Below are positions 7,241 to 10,118 of a DNA stretch of 10,118 nucleotides, piece by piece. The DNA is taken from NCBI GenBank assembly GCA_037384225.1, contig JARROD010000116.1, forward strand, positions 1-10,118, written 5' to 3'. Made by a program: the position numbers and the translations under genes. The notes beneath the pieces were generated by a model. That model ran no database searches, was not told where the DNA came from, and saw nothing but the letters and a program-made list of their open reading frames with translations. Position 1 is the first letter of the stretch; each line of letters starts with the position of its first letter. This DNA comes from JARROD01 sp037384225. Lineage in GTDB: Bacteria > Pseudomonadota > Gammaproteobacteria > Pseudomonadales > Cellvibrionaceae.

Positions 7241-7292
7241 TGTTATCCCACGTTCGCAACACCGCTATCTGCACAAAAGCTGTTAGCATAAT

Positions 7293-7311
7293 GAGATAGG
7301 CAATGCCTCTC
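7293..7311. repeat. small inverted repeat between tesB and the AraC-type gene
   Basis: GAG(AT)AGGCA and TGCCTCTC form an 8-bp imperfect stem (GAG/CTC plus AGGCA/TGCCT, with a two-base bulge) around a minimal centre. It lies 53 bases before the AraC start codon on the minus strand. It has no T-run after it in that direction, so an operator is as likely as a transcript-end hairpin. Confidence 0.3.
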
Positions 7312-7331
7312 AATAAAAATAACCATATATT

Positions 7332-8219
7332 TTAGGTGTCGCTTTTCAGCAGGCGCATAAGCCCTTCCTGGGCCGCCGACGCCACAAGCCGGCCATCACG
7401 TGTGTAAAAACTGCCACGGTTAAAGCCCCGAGCCCCGGCCGCACAGGGACTGTCCATATGGTAGTAAAGCCATTCGTCAATACGAAAATCGCAGTGAAAC
7501 CACATCGCGTGGTCAAGGCTGGCCCCTTGGAATCCCGGCGACATAAAGTCAACCGGATGGGGACGTAGCGCGGTTCCCATAAAATGCATATCGGAAATAT
7601 AGGCCAGTACCACCCGGTGGATAGCCAGGTCATTTTCCAGCGCAGCGCTGGTTTTCAGCCATATACCCCGTACCGGTTGTTCTGGTTTCGGGTTATCCAG
7701 ATCCCGGCGCCCGATGACCCTGACGTCAATTGCCTGATACTGGCCAAGGTCAATGGGACAGCGCTCGGGATGATCCCTGAACCACGGTTGCCAGTATTCC
7801 AGCTCAGACGCTAGGGTTTGCGGATCAGGCACGCCTGTAGGCATTTGTATCTGGTGTTCAAAACCCTGTTCGCGCTTGTGGAACGACATCGATGCGTTGA
7901 AGATAGCTTTGCCGTCCTGTTTGGCAACGACGCGCCGGGTGGTAAAGCTGCCGCCGTCACGAATGGGGTCAACATCGTAGATGATGGCTCGCTTTGGGTT
8001 TCCCGGTCGCAGAAAATAGGAGTGCAGCGAATGTATGCTTCGATCACTGCTCACAGTGCGGGAGGCAGCATTGACCGACTGCCCCAAAACCTGCCCGCCA
8101 AACACCCGTGGAACACGCTGTACTTTGGTAAAGCCGCGAAACAGGCAGGTATCGAGTTGTTCGACCTGCAGATTGTCCAGCAGGTGATCGAGCTGTAAAT
8201 AGCTGTTGTCCCCAGTCAT
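7332..8219 (-). CDS. tesB: acyl-CoA thioesterase II (TesB)
   Basis: TesB hydrolyses medium- and long-chain acyl-CoA to free fatty acid and CoA in the cytoplasm. The 295-residue protein contains two hot-dog folds: an N-terminal copy with VPRVFGGQVLGQSVNAA and HSLHSYFLRPGN, and a C-terminal copy with SLDHAMWFHCDFRIDEWLYY and GARGFNRGSFYTRDGRLVAS. By spacing, the E. coli catalytic triad Asp204/Thr228/Gln278 corresponds to Asp210, Ser234 and Gln284 here. The threonine is thus replaced by serine, which keeps the hydroxyl. A strong Shine-Dalgarno GAGGAG sits 6 bases before the ATG. The gene starts 42 bp after the Lrp/AsnC-type gene on the same strand, so the two are probably cotranscribed. Possible roles are fatty-acid overflow or beta-oxidation support; this is inference. 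Confidence 0.95.
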   Translation of the reverse strand: MTGDNSYLQLDHLLDNLQVEQLDTCLFRGFTKVQRVPRVFGGQVLGQSVNAASRTVSSDRSIHSLHSYFLRPGNPKRAIIYDVDPIRDGGSFTTRRVVAKQDGKAIFNASMSFHKREQGFEHQIQMPTGVPDPQTLASELEYWQPWFRDHPERCPIDLGQYQAIDVRVIGRRDLDNPKPEQPVRGIWLKTSAALENDLAIHRVVLAYISDMHFMGTALRPHPVDFMSPGFQGASLDHAMWFHCDFRIDEWLYYHMDSPCAAGARGFNRGSFYTRDGRLVASAAQEGLMRLLKSDT

Positions 8220-8261
8220 TGTCGCTCCTCAGTAGCTGTTATTTCGTGCACGGTCCTTACT

Positions 8262-8738
8262 TCAGTGTACCACCTGCTCCAGTGGCAGCTCAGTTTTATC
8301 GATGACTTTACGCAGTACAAAACTGGAATGCACACCGGTAACACCGTCTATTCGAGTGAGTTTTCCCAGCAGAAATGCTTCGTAATACTCCATGTCCGAC
8401 ACCACCACCTTGAGCAGATAATCCGAAGACTGGCCGGTAACGATGCTGCACTCCATGACCTCGGGAAAGCCATTAACCGTCTGCTCGAAGCGTTCAAATC
8501 GGTCCGGTGTATGCCTGTCCATGCTGATACCGACATATGCGGTTAGCTTTAAGTCGAGCTTGGATTGGTTCAACAGTGTAACGTGGCGATCGATAATGCC
8601 GGATTCCTCCAGCCGTTTAACCCGGCGTGAACAGGGGGTAGGGGACAGCCCCACTCGCTCAGCCAATTCAAGGTTGCTGATACGCGCATCTTTTTGCATC
8701 AGTTCCAATATACGGCGATCGGTTCGATCAAGTTTCAT
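8262..8738 (-). CDS. Lrp/AsnC-family transcriptional regulator
   Basis: This is a 158-residue DNA-binding protein of the feast/famine family, usually an oligomer that senses an amino acid or related metabolite. The N-terminal helix-turn-helix is clear: LDRTDRRILELMQKDARISN, then LELAERVGLSPTPCSRRVKR (recognition helix) and LEESGII. The C-terminal RAM ligand domain runs from about residue 65 to 145, with the typical VMECSIVTGQSSDYLLKV and DGVTGVHSSFVLRKV. I chose ATG 8738 because the family usually begins MKLDxTDRxIL; the upstream in-frame GTG at 8747 adds only three residues and has no ribosome binding site. An inverted repeat just upstream (8751-8762) fits autoregulation, common in this family. 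Its likely partner gene is tesB, 42 bp downstream. The effector cannot be told from sequence. Confidence 0.93.
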   Translation of the reverse strand: MKLDRTDRRILELMQKDARISNLELAERVGLSPTPCSRRVKRLEESGIIDRHVTLLNQSKLDLKLTAYVGISMDRHTPDRFERFEQTVNGFPEVMECSIVTGQSSDYLLKVVVSDMEYYEAFLLGKLTRIDGVTGVHSSFVLRKVIDKTELPLEQVVH

Positions 8739-8750
8739 AAGCTGCACTTG

Positions 8751-8762
8751 CGATATTTATCG
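8751..8762. promoter_or_regulatory. dyad just upstream of the Lrp-type gene, possible operator
   Basis: CGATA-TT-TATCG is a perfect 5-bp inverted repeat with a 2-base centre, 13 to 24 bases before the ATG at 8738, in very A/T-rich DNA. Lrp-family proteins bind A/T-rich dyads of about 15 bp and often repress their own gene. A role as operator is inference; no clear -35/-10 pair could be placed. Confidence 0.4.
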
Positions 8763-9160
8763 TATAATTCATTAATATTAGATAATTACTTCACTAACTG
8801 AGCTTAATATAGATACTTATGTAAGCAAGCATACCAATTTGGAGGATATTTGCAATCATTCCCTCATGTTTATGTTTTATACTGACTGGGAGTCATCGGG
8901 CAGTGGGGAACGACCCTATTCAAAGACTCTGAAACCTTATTTAGATAAAAGGCCACCAGCCTCCCAGCCTGTTGCCAGTTCAGTCAGACCTCACAAGGGA
9001 AGACATCAGGAATAGATACCCCACAAGGGTATAAAGTATTGGGCAGGTAACTCCACAAGAGAACAGAGATGCCCCTATCTCACAGGCTACCCCTATCACC
9101 AATAAATGTGCTCGTGGGGGTGCCCGTGGGGCTCAAAACGGCTGGCCCAGTGTTTTTCGA
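8763..9160. other. about 400 bp without a convincing gene; several short inverted and direct repeats
   Basis: The only notable open frame is 49 codons at 8866-9015 (+); its GGAGG lies 20 bases upstream, too far, and the peptide resembles nothing I know. The left third is A/T-rich (lrp upstream DNA). The rest holds inverted repeats: TGACT-GGG-AGTCA (8883-8895), CTGGGAG/CTCCCAG (8886-8892/8961-8967), GAGAT/ATCTC (9066-9070/9077-9081) and GCCC-GTG-GGGC (9122-9132). CACAAG occurs at 8992, 9022 and 9054, with CACAGG at 9081, roughly every 30 bases. CCCCTATC occurs at 9072 and 9090. A plus-strand TATAAT (8763) and a T-run (9152-9157) bracket it. It may encode a structured RNA or be a decayed gene; neither is shown. 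Confidence 0.4.
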
Positions 9161-9208
9161 TTACTTGGTTTTTAGATTACTTGGTTTTTAGGTTACTTAG
9201 CTTTCAGC
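9161..9208. repeat. 16-bp tandem repeat at the 3' end of the phosphoribosyltransferase gene
   Basis: TTACTTGGTTTTTAGA (9161-9176) and TTACTTGGTTTTTAGG (9177-9192) differ at one base. A third, degraded unit TTACTTAGCTTTCAGC (9193-9208) is the end of the coding sequence and carries the stop codon. The pattern suggests that the gene's end was duplicated outward by slippage, or that the repeat was part of the terminal region before the present stop formed. Confidence 0.75.
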
Positions 9209-9762
9209 TTTATCAATTCGTCATTTAACTCGGCAAGCTCCGGTTTGTGCTCACGTATTTCTTCGACAGTGAGCCCATGCAATTCATGGGGAAACACCAG
9301 CCATTGATCCGTTTTGTGGATATAGAAATCCGGTACGCCATCGGATTTGTTGTTTGCCGGTTTGAAGTAGGGAGTCGCAACTTTGACTTCAGGCGCGTTT
9401 TTGCGGCAAATCGCTTTGATGTCAGTGACTACCTGCTGAATACTCAAACCGGTATCGTAAACATCGTCAACGATAAGCACCGAGTCCTCCGAGTTGACCC
9501 GCCGCACGATGTAGTTGAGCCCGTGCACTCTGACGTGGCAGCTTCTTTCACCTATGCCCGTATAGGATGACGTACGAATGGAGATATGATCGGTTTCAAC
9601 ACCCAAAAAGTCCAATAACTCCTGCACGGCTATACCCACCGGCGCGCCGCCACGCCAGACCCCGACAATATAGTCCGGACGGTAACCGCTTTCATAGATT
9701 TTCAACGCCAGTTTGAATGAATCATCCAGCAGTTGTTGGGCATTGATAAACCGCTTTTCCAC
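9193..9762 (-). CDS. phosphoribosyltransferase, hypoxanthine/xanthine-guanine type
   Basis: This type I phosphoribosyltransferase probably joins a purine base to PRPP in purine salvage. The 189-residue protein shows the PPi-binding loop VGVWRGGAPVG (33-43). The flexible region is SSYTGIGERSCHVRV, and the PRPP signature VLIVDDVYDTGLS is at 95-107. An aromatic base-stacking segment QWLVFPHE (153-160) resembles xanthine-guanine enzymes. It matches the short COG2236-like group rather than the classical Hpt, so the base specificity is uncertain. The start is GTG 9762, with GGGGGG at a short distance upstream serving as ribosome binding site; no better start keeps the domain whole. A lysine-rich tail (LIKLKAK) ends inside a unit of the 16-bp tandem repeat. 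The next minus-strand gene upstream is 91 bp away, so they may or may not share a transcript. Confidence 0.88.
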   Translation of the reverse strand: MEKRFINAQQLLDDSFKLALKIYESGYRPDYIVGVWRGGAPVGIAVQELLDFLGVETDHISIRTSSYTGIGERSCHVRVHGLNYIVRRVNSEDSVLIVDDVYDTGLSIQQVVTDIKAICRKNAPEVKVATPYFKPANNKSDGVPDFYIHKTDQWLVFPHELHGLTVEEIREHKPELAELNDELIKLKAK

Positions 9763-9853
9763 TTTTGATCCCCCCGGAATTGTTAAATTGGCAATTGACG
9801 AACCCGCGCGTAATAAGGGGGCACAACCTTTGCGGTAGGGACGGCTCCACCCT

Positions 9854-10118
9854 TCAGTGCTTCAATTCCTTTTTTAAGCCTTGTTCAATCATGGTCATTA
9901 TTTGATCTTCTTCTTTCGCCGGAATCATTTTGGCCAATGCGCGATATTCATCTTTACAGGCATTTTTTATGCGGTTGATATCAGGTTTGGCTCTGATTTT
10001 TTCAGCCTCAGCGGCATGTTTGAGACAAGCTGAATAGGCCTTGCTGACCGATCTCAACCGGTCGGACTGAGCCATGGCGAGAGATACAGGCAATAAAGCA
10101 ACAGTCACTACGGAACGC
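9854..10118 (-). CDS. small exported cysteine-containing protein, 5'-truncated by window edge
   Basis: The frame is open to the right edge and the start codon lies outside; the GTG at 10108 falls within the signal-peptide region and is not needed as a start. The visible N-terminal part, VVTVALLPVSLAMAQS, looks like the hydrophobic core of a signal peptide with cleavage after AMA, so the mature protein would be about 70 residues and periplasmic or secreted. It is helical and charged, with two cysteines (YSACLKHA and KNACKDEY, 20 residues or so apart) that could form a disulfide. It ends QGLKKELKH. I do not recognise the family. The gene lies 91 bp upstream of the phosphoribosyltransferase on the same strand. 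Confidence 0.65.
   Translation of the reverse strand, partial: RSVVTVALLPVSLAMAQSDRLRSVSKAYSACLKHAAEAEKIRAKPDINRIKNACKDEYRALAKMIPAKEEDQIMTMIEQGLKKELKH

Noticed and set aside
8866..9015. 49-codon plus-strand frame in the lrp upstream region
   Set aside because: The nearest Shine-Dalgarno-like GGAGG is 20 bases away, and the predicted peptide has no recognisable features.
8991..9086. Possible CRISPR-like array from repeats about 30 bases apart
   Set aside because: The shared part is only 6-9 bases and variable, there are no spacers of constant length bounded by long identical repeats, and no cas genes are present.

Overview
The window looks like chromosomal DNA of a gammaproteobacterium with moderate GC content, most likely from the Pseudomonadales/Cellvibrionales side. 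This is inferred from protein character: RsmD, CoaD, MutM, TesB and an Lrp/AsnC protein of typical gammaproteobacterial form, together with AraC regulators carrying the PF12625-type N-terminal domain. I see no phage, plasmid, transposase, CRISPR, tRNA or rRNA features.

Left part (1-2847): a housekeeping block. The 3' part of rsmD (16S rRNA methyltransferase, cut by the window edge) is followed by coaD (coenzyme A biosynthesis). Next is a convergent small gene for an exported, membrane-anchored protein of unknown function, then mutM (8-oxoguanine DNA glycosylase), also on the minus strand. The roughly 350-bp gap before mutM holds a likely promoter for the small gene, three copies of a 10-mer, and two adjacent hairpins, one of them a striking 28-bp near-perfect palindrome.

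Middle part (2995-7240): a plus-strand gene for a stand-alone hydantoinase A/oxoprolinase-type protein (HyuA), with no HyuB partner in view. It is followed by an AraC-family regulator and then a second, convergent AraC-family regulator of the same architecture. The stop codons of the two regulators share bases (a 4-bp overlap).

Right part (7332-10118): all genes are on the minus strand. An Lrp/AsnC-family regulator is followed 42 bp downstream by tesB (acyl-CoA thioesterase II), probably as one transcription unit. Upstream of lrp lies about 430 bp with no convincing gene. That stretch has several short inverted repeats, a motif recurring about every 30 bp, and a 16-bp tandem repeat abutting the end of the next gene. 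Beyond it are a PRPP-dependent phosphoribosyltransferase (purine type) and the 3' part of a gene for a small exported cysteine-containing protein, cut by the right edge.

Most genes are familiar. I found no convincing new multi-gene system. The best leads are the orphan HyuA next to two convergent AraC regulators, the unexplained structured region 8763-9192, and the palindrome downstream of mutM.
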